Origin: Gammaproteobacteria bacterium
GTDB lineage: Bacteria; Pseudomonadota; Gammaproteobacteria; Immundisolibacterales; Immundisolibacteraceae
Direction of reading: 5' to 3'
Assembly (NCBI GenBank): GCA_003526065.1
Contig: DQBD01000196.1
Coordinates: 1 to 11,001 of the forward strand
Length of the DNA: 11,001 bases
The notes below the pieces were generated by a model. It had not been told where the DNA came from. It worked only from the letters and a program-made list of their open reading frames with translations, and searched no databases. The first letter of the stretch is position 1; each line of letters opens with the position of its first letter. Below are positions 1 to 6,041 of the stretch, one piece after another. Made by a program: the position numbers and the translations under genes.

Positions 1-1103
1 GCCAGGGCGAGGAACTGGAGCCCGCGCGCAGGAAGGCCGAGATGCTCGGCATCAAGGAAATCTATATCGAGGACCTGCGTGAGACTTTCGTCCGCGACTA
101 TGTCTTCCCGATGTTCCGCGCCAACGCGCTTTATGAAGGCGTCTACCTGCTCGGCACCTCGATTGCGCGGCCGCTGATCGCCCGGCGCCAGGTCGAGATT
201 GCCGCCGAAACCGGCGCGGACGCCGTCGCCCATGGCTCGACCGGCAAGGGCAATGACCAGGTTCGTTTCGAGCTTGGCTACAACGCGCTCAATCCCGACC
301 TCAAGGTGATCGCCCCCTGGCGCGAATGGGACCTCACCTCGCGCGCGAAACTCATCGAATTTGCCGAGAAGCACCAGATCCCGATTGCGAAGGACAAGCG
401 CGGGGAGGCTCCCTTCTCGGTCGACGCGAACCTTCTGCACATCTCGGCCGAAGGCAAGGTACTGGAAAACCCTGCCGAGGAAGCGCCGGAATATGTCTAT
501 TCCCGCTCCGTCTCGCCGGAAGAAGCGCCCGACCGCCCGACCTATATCGAGGTCGGCTTCGAGAAGGGCGATGCCGTCTCCATCGACGGCGTGAAGATGA
601 GCCCGGCAACGCTCCTCACGAAATTGAACGAACTGGGCGGCGCAAACGGCATCGGCCGTCTCGATCTCGTCGAGAACCGCTATGTCGGCATGAAGTCGCG
701 CGGCGTCTATGAAACGCCGGGAGGCACCGTGCTGCTTGCCGCCCATCGCGGCATCGAGTCGATCACGCTCGACCGGGGCGCCGCGCATCTGAAGGACGAG
801 CTCATGCCGCGTTATGCCGAGCTCATCTATAACGGCTTCTGGTGGAGCCCGGAGCGCGAGATGCTGCAGGCGCTGATCGACAAGAGCCAGGAAATGGTGA
901 CGGGCACTGTGCGCCTGAAGCTCTACAAGGGCTCTGCGACGGTCGTCGGCCGCTCCTCGCCCTGGTCGCTCTATTCCGAGGCCCATGTAACCTTCGAGGA
1001 CGACGCCGGCGCCTATGACCAGAAGGACGCTGCGGGCTTCATCCGCCTCAATGCGCTCCGCCTCCGCCTTCTCGCCGCCCGTAACAAGAGGGTATCGAGC
1101 TAA
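1..1103 (+). CDS. argG: Argininosuccinate synthase, 5' end off window
   Basis: Joins citrulline and aspartate using ATP to give argininosuccinate, the penultimate step of arginine synthesis, in the cytoplasm. The reading frame is open from base 3 and has no start in the window. 366 residues are visible against about 400 for the family, so roughly 40 N-terminal residues with the ATP-binding SGGLDTS loop lie to the left. Visible family signatures: QGEELEPAR at the edge, [24 protein letters not shown] (citrulline/aspartate site), [25 protein letters not shown] and [16 protein letters not shown]. The ATG at 42 is internal. The [15 protein letters not shown] and EAPEYV segments resemble alphaproteobacterial ArgG more than the gamma form. 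Leucine codons favour CTC (about 19 CTC, 12 CTG by hand count), unlike moaB further on (2 CTC, 16 CTG). The stop TAA shares its last A with the ppa start, which suggests one transcript. Confidence 0.97.
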   Translation, partial: QGEELEPARRKAEMLGIKEIYIEDLRETFVRDYVFPMFRANALYEGVYLLGTSIARPLIARRQVEIAAETGADAVAHGSTGKGNDQVRFELGYNALNPDLKVIAPWREWDLTSRAKLIEFAEKHQIPIAKDKRGEAPFSVDANLLHISAEGKVLENPAEEAPEYVYSRSVSPEEAPDRPTYIEVGFEKGDAVSIDGVKMSPATLLTKLNELGGANGIGRLDLVENRYVGMKSRGVYETPGGTVLLAAHRGIESITLDRGAAHLKDELMPRYAELIYNGFWWSPEREMLQALIDKSQEMVTGTVRLKLYKGSATVVGRSSPWSLYSEAHVTFEDDAGAYDQKDAAGFIRLNALRLRLLAARNKRVSS

Positions 1104-1642
1104 TGCGTATAGATGCCATTCCGGTCGGCATGAACCCGCCGGACGACATCAATGTGATCGTGGAAGTGCCGCATGGCGGCCACCCGGTGAAATATGAGCT
1201 CGACAAGGAGTCGGGCACGCTATTCGTCGACCGCTTCATGCACACCGCCATGCAGTATCCCTGCAATTACGGCTTCGTGCCGCATACGCTGTCCGACGAC
1301 GGCGATCCTATCGACGTGCTGGTCTGCAATACTCGCCAGCTCATTCCCGGCTGCCTGATCAACGTGCGGCCGATCGGCGTACTGATCATGGAGGACAACG
1401 CCGGGCAGGACGAAAAAGTGCTCGCCGTGCCGTCGCCGCGCACCACGCGCCGCTACGAAGGCGTGCGCAATTTTTCGGATCTGCCGGAGATAACGCTGCA
1501 GCAGGTCGAGCATTTCTTCGAGCACTACAAGGATCTGGAGCCCGGCAAGTGGGTGAAGCTGGAGGGCTGGGGTGACGCTGCTGCTGCGCGCTCCCTCATC
1601 AGCGAAGCCTTGCAGCGTTACGAGGACGCCCCGGCCGACTGA
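1103..1642 (+). CDS. ppa: Inorganic pyrophosphatase, family I
   Basis: Soluble Mg-dependent enzyme splitting pyrophosphate to two phosphates, which pulls biosynthetic reactions forward; ArgG itself releases pyrophosphate. 179 residues, near the usual 175. Active-site residues can be placed against E. coli numbering plus one: E21, K30, R44, Y56 in YPCNYGF, the D66-D68-D71 triad in DGDPID, D98 and D103 in [10 protein letters not shown], and Y142/K143 in [10 protein letters not shown]. The ATG overlaps the argG stop (TAATG), and AGAGGG about ten bases upstream is a fair ribosome-binding site, so coupled translation is likely. The N-terminus ([15 protein letters not shown]) and [21 protein letters not shown] resemble alphaproteobacterial enzymes, whereas [13 protein letters not shown] is closer to the E. 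coli form, so its ancestry is less clear than that of argG. The last 25 bases overlap the 3' end of moaE on the other strand. Confidence 0.95.
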   Translation: MRIDAIPVGMNPPDDINVIVEVPHGGHPVKYELDKESGTLFVDRFMHTAMQYPCNYGFVPHTLSDDGDPIDVLVCNTRQLIPGCLINVRPIGVLIMEDNAGQDEKVLAVPSPRTTRRYEGVRNFSDLPEITLQQVEHFFEHYKDLEPGKWVKLEGWGDAAAARSLISEALQRYEDAPAD

Positions 1643-2091
1643 TCGGTGCCGTCACCGGCCGGTGTGTTGCGCGTGACCCAGCGCGTGCCACCGGCGGTGA
1701 GCGTCTCCTTCTTCCAGAACGGAGCGCGGTGCTTGAGCTCCTCGATCAGGTATCGGCAGGCGGCGAAGGCCGCTTCCCGGTGCGCCGACCAGACGGCGGT
1801 CAGCACGATGGATTCGCCAGGCGTGATCGGACCGACACGGTGGGCGATCAACGCCTCGCCCAGCGGCCAGCGTTCCTCGGCTTCCGCGACGATACGCGAC
1901 AGGGCGCGCTCGGTCATGCCGGGATAGTGTTCCAGCGTCATGTCGTTGACCGCATCGCCTTCGTTGAAGTCGCGCATGCTGCCGACGAAGACCGCACAGG
2001 CGCCGCACTGCGTCTGTGACGTGAGGTTCGCCTGGGCACGTGCCAGGCGCGCCCAGGGATCGAACGGGCCGTTGACCAGCTCGACGCTCAC
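1618..2091 (-). CDS. moaE: Molybdopterin synthase catalytic subunit MoaE
   Basis: Large subunit of molybdopterin synthase. It receives sulfur from the thiocarboxylated MoaD tail and inserts the dithiolene into precursor Z (cyclic pyranopterin monophosphate). I start it at the GTG at 2091: this gives 157 residues (family about 150), lies one base after the moaD stop, and has a strong GGAGG ribosome-binding site five bases upstream. A longer upstream reading of the frame overlaps moaD and shows no family similarity. Motifs: [12 protein letters not shown] (residues 36-46), LEHYPGM (53-59), [10 protein letters not shown] (84-93), [19 protein letters not shown] (102-120) and PFWKKE (124-129). K120 and K127 match the catalytic lysines K119 and K126 of the E. 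coli enzyme. The C-terminal tail after residue 143 is Gly/Ser/Ala-rich and overlaps the ppa 3' end by 25 bases. Confidence 0.95.
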   Translation of the reverse strand: MSVELVNGPFDPWARLARAQANLTSQTQCGACAVFVGSMRDFNEGDAVNDMTLEHYPGMTERALSRIVAEAEERWPLGEALIAHRVGPITPGESIVLTAVWSAHREAAFAACRYLIEELKHRAPFWKKETLTAGGTRWVTRNTPAGDGTDQSAGASS

Positions 2092-2092
2092 C

Positions 2093-2326
2093 TCAGCCTC
2101 CGGTGACCGGCGGAAAGAACGCCACTTCATCGCCGGCCTGGACCGTGGCGTCGGCTGCGGCGTAGTCGTGGTTGACGGCACACAGCACACCGGCCGGCAG
2201 CGCCGCGTGGCCGGTCGCGGCCTGCCACACGTCGGCGACGCGGGCGCCAGGTGACAGCTCGAGCCGGACCTCGTCGCGACCGAGCGATTCGCGCAGGCTG
2301 GCAAAAAAACGGACGTGGACGTTCAT
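2093..2326 (-). CDS. moaD: Molybdopterin synthase sulfur carrier subunit MoaD
   Basis: Small ubiquitin-fold protein, 77 residues against about 80 for the family. It is adenylated (by MoeB in E. coli) and thiocarboxylated at its C-terminal glycine, then donates sulfur inside the MoaDE complex. The sequence shows the N-terminal strand VHVRFFASLRE, the middle segment VLCAVNHDYA, and the closing GDEVAFFPPVTGG with the diglycine tail needed for activation. The ATG start at 2326 matches the usual N-terminus, although no clear ribosome-binding site precedes it. It is the first gene of a two-gene unit with moaE, one base apart, and lies 63 bases from the divergent moaB. Confidence 0.94.
   Translation of the reverse strand: MNVHVRFFASLRESLGRDEVRLELSPGARVADVWQAATGHAALPAGVLCAVNHDYAAADATVQAGDEVAFFPPVTGG
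2097..2101 (-). promoter_or_regulatory. Ribosome-binding site of moaE
   Basis: On the minus strand GGAGG stands five bases before the GTG at 2091. This decides the moaE start. The same bases encode the terminal Gly-Gly of MoaD (codons GGA GGC). Confidence 0.75.
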
Positions 2327-2352
2327 GACTGGGGATCGGTTGGCGAGACCGT

Positions 2353-2359
2353 CATAATA
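2353..2359. promoter_or_regulatory. Possible -10 region(s) between moaD and moaB
   Basis: The 63-base divergent gap has a single AT-rich patch. On the plus strand CATAAT matches TATAAT at five of six positions and lies about 31 bases before the moaB ATG. On the minus strand TATTAT, from nearly the same bases, also matches at five of six and lies about 28 bases before the moaD ATG. No good -35 is seen for either direction, so this is a weak call for one or two back-to-back promoters. Confidence 0.3.
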
Positions 2360-2389
2360 CCGGTCAGTGTTGCCGTTCAGCCGCGGACC

Positions 2390-2899
2390 ATGAGCAAACC
2401 CAGCGACACGCCACGCTCACTGCGCGTGGCGGTGCTTACCTACTCGAACCGCCGTACCGTCGCGGACGATACCAGCGGCGACCTGATCCGTGCCTGCCTG
2501 GCCGGGGCCGGTCACCGCGTCGTGGATTCCGCCATCCGGCATGGCGATGCGTCCGCGATGCGCGAATTTCTGCGCGTGTGGGTGCGCGACCCGGGCATCG
2601 ATGCGGTCATCTGCACCGGCGGCACCGGCATCACCGACTGCATGCCCGAGGCGGCTGCGTCACTCATCGAACACGACATTCCGGGCTTTGCCACGCTGTT
2701 CCAGATGCTGTCACTGCAGGACATCGGCAGCTCGGGGATGCTGTCGCGTGCCCAGGCCGGGCTGGCGGCCGGCAAACTGCTGTTTCTGCTCCCCGGGTCG
2801 GAGAACGGCTGCCGGCTGGCGATGCAGCAGCTGGTCGTCCCGCAGCTGGACAGCACGACGCGTCCGTGCAGTCTGGCCGGGTTGTTGGCCGATGAGTGA
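2390..2899 (+). CDS. moaB: MoaB/MogA-family molybdenum cofactor protein
   Basis: Member of the MoaB/MogA fold, whose characterised members bind or adenylylate molybdopterin before metal insertion; the role of E. coli MoaB itself is uncertain. 169 residues, the same length as E. coli MoaB. I chose the ATG at 2390 because the alignment begins just after it; an in-frame ATG at 2315 would overlap the divergent moaD start and add unrelated sequence. Motifs: [19 protein letters not shown] (residues 12-30), [11 protein letters not shown] (72-82), [10 protein letters not shown] (99-108), [13 protein letters not shown] (112-124), LFLLPGS (131-137) and [10 protein letters not shown] (151-160), which closely match the MoaB branch rather than MogA. 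The loop after GGTG reads ITDCMPEA. It is one residue shorter than E. coli MoaB and lacks the Asp that usually precedes the (T/A)PEA element. The 3' end overlaps moaC by eight bases. Confidence 0.9.
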   Translation: MSKPSDTPRSLRVAVLTYSNRRTVADDTSGDLIRACLAGAGHRVVDSAIRHGDASAMREFLRVWVRDPGIDAVICTGGTGITDCMPEAAASLIEHDIPGFATLFQMLSLQDIGSSGMLSRAQAGLAAGKLLFLLPGSENGCRLAMQQLVVPQLDSTTRPCSLAGLLADE

Positions 2900-3383
2900 G
2901 CTCACGCACTTCAACGATCGTGGCGAGGCACACATGGTGGACGTCGGCGACAAGCCGTCCACCCAGCGCGAGGCGATCGCCGAGGGGCGCATCCTCATGC
3001 TGGCGGATACGCTGGTGCGCATCCGTGCCGGCGACCACCGGAAAGGCGACGTGCTCGGCATCGCCCGCGTGGCCGGCATCATGGCCGCCAAGCGCACGGC
3101 GGAGCTGGTGCCGCTGTGCCACCCGCTGCCGCTGACGGCGGTCAGCATCGATTGGGTGCTTGAGGACGCACCGCCGGCCGTGTTGTGCCGTGCCCGGGTA
3201 CGTACCGGCGGACAGACCGGTGTCGAGATGGAGGCGCTGACGGCAGTGCAGATTGCGCTGCTGACCGTCTACGACATGTGCAAGGCAGTCGATCGCGGCA
3301 TGGTCATGACCGACATAGCGCTGGTCGAGAAACGCGGCGGCAAGTCCGGCACGTGGCAACGGGATGCCACGACGGGCGGCTAG
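2892..3383 (+). CDS. moaC: Cyclic pyranopterin monophosphate synthase MoaC
   Basis: Acts after MoaA, converting the 3',8-cyclo-GTP intermediate to cyclic pyranopterin monophosphate, the first stable intermediate of molybdenum-cofactor synthesis. 163 residues, close to the 161 of E. coli. The ATG at 2892 lies inside the 3' end of moaB in the arrangement GATGAGTGA, giving an eight-base overlap and probable translational coupling; no strong ribosome-binding site of its own is visible. Motifs: [17 protein letters not shown] at the N-terminus, [20 protein letters not shown] (residues 50-69), [10 protein letters not shown] (72-81), GVEMEALTA (110-118), [11 protein letters not shown] (127-137) and KRGGKSG (147-153). 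K51, H77, D128 and K131 fall exactly at the positions of the E. coli active-site residues. It ends nine bases before the convergent argF. Confidence 0.97.
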   Translation: MSELTHFNDRGEAHMVDVGDKPSTQREAIAEGRILMLADTLVRIRAGDHRKGDVLGIARVAGIMAAKRTAELVPLCHPLPLTAVSIDWVLEDAPPAVLCRARVRTGGQTGVEMEALTAVQIALLTVYDMCKAVDRGMVMTDIALVEKRGGKSGTWQRDATTGG

Positions 3384-3392
3384 GCGCGTGCG

Positions 3393-4295
3393 TCAGCCGA
3401 GCAGCAGCTCCAGCAGCGCCTTTTGCGCATGCAGGCGGTTCTCCGCCTCGTCCCAGACCACGCTTTGCGGGCCGTCGATGACGGCGGCGGCGACTTCCTC
3501 GCCGCGGTGTGCCGGCAGGCAGTGCATGAAGATGGCAGCCGGCGCGGCCTTCGTCATCAACGCGGGATCCACCTGATAGCCGGCGAACGCGGCCTGCCGG
3601 GCTGCGCTTTCGTCTTCCTGGCCCATGCTGGCCCACACGTCGGTGACCACCACGTCGGCACCGGCCGCTGCCGCCGCCGGATCATCGGTCACCTGCACGC
3701 AGTCCGCGTGGGTCGCGAGCAATTCCGGTTCCGGGCGATAGCCGGCCGGCGCGGCGATGCGCAGCTCGAAGCCGAACAGACGCGCGGCCTTGATCCACGA
3801 TTGGCACACGTTGTTGCCATCACCAATGAATGCCGCGGTACGGCCGCGGATGTCGCCGTGGCGCTCGGTCCAGGTCAGGATGTCGGCCAGCAGCTGGCAG
3901 GGGTGGAAGCGGTCCGTCAGGGCGTTGATGACCGGTACGGTCGAGTTGGCGGCCAGCAGTTCCAGGCGCTCATGGGCTGCGGTGCGCACCACCAGCACAT
4001 CGACCATGCGCGAGAGCACGCGCGCCGAATCCTCGACCGTTTCACCGCGGCCGAGCTGGATGTCGCGCGGCGACAGGAACATGCTGTGTCCGCCCAGGTG
4101 CGTCCAGGCGGCCTCGAACGAGGCCCGCGTGCGGGTCGACGATTTCTCGAACAGCATCGCCATCACCTTGCCCGGGTAGCGTACCTGCCGGTCGCCACGC
4201 CGGTGTGCGGCCTTGAGCTCCCCGGCACGCGCAATCAAGGCGCCCAGTTCGTCCGGTGTGAGGTCAGTCAGCGTCAGGAAGTGTCGGGTGCTCAT
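3393..4295 (-). CDS. argF: Ornithine carbamoyltransferase
   Basis: Transfers the carbamoyl group from carbamoyl phosphate to ornithine to give citrulline, the substrate of ArgG. 300 residues, typical of the anabolic enzyme. The carbamoyl-phosphate binding motif SSTRTR is at residues 52-57, LGRGETVEDSARVLSRMVD at 81-99, HPCQ at 131-134, IGDGNNV at 157-163, WASMGQE at 221-227 and the ornithine-binding HCLP at 258-261, all in the family order. The ATG at 4295 gives the usual N-terminus ending in HFLTLTDL. It begins eight bases after the argD stop, so the two genes almost certainly share a transcript read argD to argF. In many gammaproteobacteria argG follows; here moaC follows convergently instead. 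Confidence 0.97.
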   Translation of the reverse strand: MSTRHFLTLTDLTPDELGALIARAGELKAAHRRGDRQVRYPGKVMAMLFEKSSTRTRASFEAAWTHLGGHSMFLSPRDIQLGRGETVEDSARVLSRMVDVLVVRTAAHERLELLAANSTVPVINALTDRFHPCQLLADILTWTERHGDIRGRTAAFIGDGNNVCQSWIKAARLFGFELRIAAPAGYRPEPELLATHADCVQVTDDPAAAAAGADVVVTDVWASMGQEDESAARQAAFAGYQVDPALMTKAAPAAIFMHCLPAHRGEEVAAAVIDGPQSVVWDEAENRLHAQKALLELLLG

Positions 4296-4303
4296 CGCGG
4301 CTT

Positions 4304-5491
4304 TCAGGCGTGGTCACAGAATTCGACGATCAGCGGACACAGCGTGTCCAGCAGCAGGCCCGCTTCATCGTCGCTCATTACCAGCGGCGGCAGCAGGCGC
4401 ACCACGCGATCGGCGGTGACGTTGATCAGCAGTCGCCGCTCAAGGGCGCGTTCGACCAGTTCGGTGCATGGCCGGTCCAGTTCAATGCCGATCAGCAGTC
4501 CCTGGCCGCGGATATCGACCACGCCGGCGCAACCGGACAGCCGCTCATTCAATGCGGACAGCAGCTGTCCGCCCAGACGGCCGGCGCGTTCCACATAGCC
4601 CTCGCGCTCGATGATGTCGAGCGTTGCCAGCGCTGCCCGGCAGGCCAGCGGATTGCCGCCGAAGGTGCTGCCGTGGTTGCCGGCACCCAGGATGTCGAGC
4701 GCTCGCCCACCGGCCAGGCAGGCGCCAATCGGCAGGCCATTGGCGAGACCCTTGGCCAGGGTCATCACGTCCGGCGTGACGCCGTGGTGTTGGCTGGCGA
4801 ACCAGTGACCACTGCGGCCAACGCCGGTCTGGATCTCGTCCAGCATCAGCAACCAGCCGTGCTGGTCACACACGGCGCGGGCGCCGGCCAGGTAGTCCGG
4901 CGATGGCAGTCGGATGCCGCCTTCCCCCAGCAACGGTTCCAGCAACAAGGCGACGACGTCACGCCGACGCTCGGCGACCCGTTGCAGGGCGTCGAGGTCG
5001 TTGTACGGGACGCGCGTGAAGCCCTGCACCAGCGGTTCGAAGCCGGCCTGCACCTTGCGGTTGCCGGTGGCGGTCAGGGTGGCCAGGGTGCGTCCGTGGA
5101 AACTGCCGTCGGCCACCACGACCGTGGGTACGTCGATGCCGCGTGAATGACCGTACTTGCGGGCGAGCTTGATCGCCGCTTCGTTGGCTTCCGCTCCCGA
5201 GTTGCAGAAGAAGGCCTGCTGCAGGCCGGACAGTGCGCTCAGGCGGTCGGCCAGGCGGGCCTGTAACGGCACCTGGTACAGGTTTGAGGTATGCACCAGC
5301 GTGGCTGCCTGGTCGGCGATGGCCTGTGCCACCTCCGGGTGGGCATGGCCGAGACCGCACACGGCGATACCGGACAGTGCGTCCAGGTAGCGTGTGCCGT
5401 GCACGTCCCATAGCCAAGCCCCCGCTCCGCGCTCGAAAGCGACGGGCAGGCGCGCGTAGGTATTCATGAGGGCCGACGTCTGGCCGGACAT
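4304..5491 (-). CDS. argD: Acetylornithine aminotransferase
   Basis: PLP-dependent class III aminotransferase making N-acetylornithine from N-acetylglutamate semialdehyde. Family members often also act on succinyldiaminopimelate for lysine synthesis. 395 residues from the ATG at 5491, preceded by AGGGGTGGTGAA, a good ribosome-binding region. An in-frame start at 5557 would read through the terminator-like leader hairpin and is unlikely. A second ATG at 5467 (MNTYARLPVAF) is possible, since many homologs begin near it. Motifs: SGIAVCGLGHAHP (40-52), NSGAEANEAAIKLARKYG (97-114), FHGRT (131-135), EPLLGEGG (185-192), LDEIQTGVGRSG (217-228), the PLP lysine K247 in TLAKGLANGLPIG, HGSTFGGNPL (273-282) and VDIRGQGLLIGIEL (325-338). 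First gene of the argDF unit. Acetylornithine and succinylornithine enzymes are hard to separate by eye; argF next door favours argD. Confidence 0.95.
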   Translation of the reverse strand: MSGQTSALMNTYARLPVAFERGAGAWLWDVHGTRYLDALSGIAVCGLGHAHPEVAQAIADQAATLVHTSNLYQVPLQARLADRLSALSGLQQAFFCNSGAEANEAAIKLARKYGHSRGIDVPTVVVADGSFHGRTLATLTATGNRKVQAGFEPLVQGFTRVPYNDLDALQRVAERRRDVVALLLEPLLGEGGIRLPSPDYLAGARAVCDQHGWLLMLDEIQTGVGRSGHWFASQHHGVTPDVMTLAKGLANGLPIGACLAGGRALDILGAGNHGSTFGGNPLACRAALATLDIIEREGYVERAGRLGGQLLSALNERLSGCAGVVDIRGQGLLIGIELDRPCTELVERALERRLLINVTADRVVRLLPPLVMSDDEAGLLLDTLCPLIVEFCDHA

Positions 5492-5503
5492 TTCACCACC
5501 CCT

Positions 5504-5531
5504 AAAACAAAAACAGCCGACGGGGCGGCTG
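5504..5531 (-). terminator. Terminator-like hairpin in the argD leader
   Basis: Read on the minus strand, CAGCCG-CCCCGT-CGGCTG forms a perfect six-base-pair stem with a six-base loop, followed directly by TTTTTGTTTT. This is the layout of an intrinsic terminator. It ends only about 12 bases before the argD ATG and overlaps no other gene. It could be an attenuator for argDF or stop transcription arriving from beyond the clpS promoter region. The loop CCCC could alternatively pair with the GGGG of the argD ribosome-binding site. Confidence 0.55.
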
Positions 5532-5544
5532 CTTGGAAACGGCA

Positions 5545-5571
5545 AGTCTAGCACCAATTATTTCTTGACAA
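5545..5571 (-). promoter_or_regulatory. Candidate argDF promoter
   Basis: On the minus strand TTGTCA (5571-5566), a five of six match to TTGACA, is followed after 15 bases by TAGACT, a four of six match to TATAAT. The latter is preceded by TGC as in an extended -10. The spacer is shorter than optimal. Initiation would fall about 45-50 bases before the argD ATG, upstream of the hairpin. Confidence 0.3.
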
Positions 5572-5602
5572 ACCGGGCCAAAACCCGTGTTGACAAGGCG
5601 GG
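5565..5602 (+). promoter_or_regulatory. Tandem TTGACA repeats upstream of clpS
   Basis: Two 13-base copies, starting at 5565 and 5590, share TTGACAA..CGGG (11 of 13 identical) at a 25-base period. Each begins with an exact -35 consensus. The matching -10 positions are poor: CAGGAT at 5613-5618 is a three of six match, 17 bases after the second copy. They may be tandem -35 elements for clpSA or a protein-binding direct repeat also serving argD on the other strand. Between the copies, CGGG and CCCG could form a short hairpin. Confidence 0.35.
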
Positions 5603-5637
5603 GGCACGACCGCAGGATTGCTCGAAGGGTGATCGGT

Positions 5638-5652
5638 GCGCTGCGATAGCGC
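5638..5652 (+). repeat. Short inverted repeat in the clpS leader
   Basis: GCGCT-GCGAT-AGCGC, a perfect five-base-pair stem with a five-base loop, sits 67 bases before the clpS start. No T-run follows, so it is not a terminator; it may simply structure the leader RNA. The remainder of 5653-5719 shows nothing else I can name. Confidence 0.3.
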
Positions 5653-5719
5653 TGCCCACACGACGTGAATGACTGCCCGGTGCGCCGCAGGGCGTGGCCG
5701 GCTAGGTGGCAAAAGTGGC

Positions 5720-6040
5720 ATGAGTAACGGGGAAAAACGCGGCAGTGACGGGGCACTGGACGTTCGAGAGGCCAGGCCGAAGGTCGAGCAACCGCCGCTC
5801 TACAAGGTCGTTCTGCTCAACGACGACTACACCCCGATGGAGTTTGTCGTGCACGTCCTCGAGCGGTTCTTCCGTTTGGACCGGGAGCGGGCCACACAAG
5901 TGATGCTGCACGTGCATACGCGAGGAAAGGGCGTGTGCGGTGTCTATACCCGGGAAATCGCCGAAACCAAGGTGGCACAGGTTGTGCAGTACTCGCGAGA
6001 GAACGAGCATCCTCTGCAATGCGATATGGAAGTAGCCTGA
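5720..6040 (+). CDS. clpS: ATP-dependent Clp protease adaptor ClpS
   Basis: Adaptor that binds proteins with destabilising N-terminal residues and hands them to ClpA for degradation by ClpAP. 106 residues, the same as E. coli ClpS. I use the ATG at 5720, preceded by AGGTGG about ten bases upstream; an in-frame ATG at 5669 would add 17 residues with no family likeness. The first ~24 residues are polar and variable, matching the flexible tail that engages ClpA. The core follows: [20 protein letters not shown] (25-44) and [24 protein letters not shown] (62-85). N34, D35, D36 and H66 fall at exactly the E. coli positions that contact the N-degron amino group. The stop is one base before the clpA ATG. 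Confidence 0.97.
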   Translation: MSNGEKRGSDGALDVREARPKVEQPPLYKVVLLNDDYTPMEFVVHVLERFFRLDRERATQVMLHVHTRGKGVCGVYTREIAETKVAQVVQYSRENEHPLQCDMEVA

Positions 6041-6041
6041 C

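Noticed and set aside
2315..2389. Upstream ATG extending moaB by 25 residues
   Set aside because: It overlaps the start of the divergent moaD and the extension does not resemble MoaB proteins.
3423..4598. Long open frame on the plus strand across argF and the argD 3' end
   Set aside because: Opposite-strand shadow of two clear enzymes in high-GC DNA; the translation is Arg/Ala/Gly/His-rich and shows no family motif.
5551..5570. Possible ArgR operator upstream of argD
   Set aside because: The AT-rich patch CAATTATTTCTTG does not form the palindromic TGAATnnnnATTCA pattern of ARG boxes.
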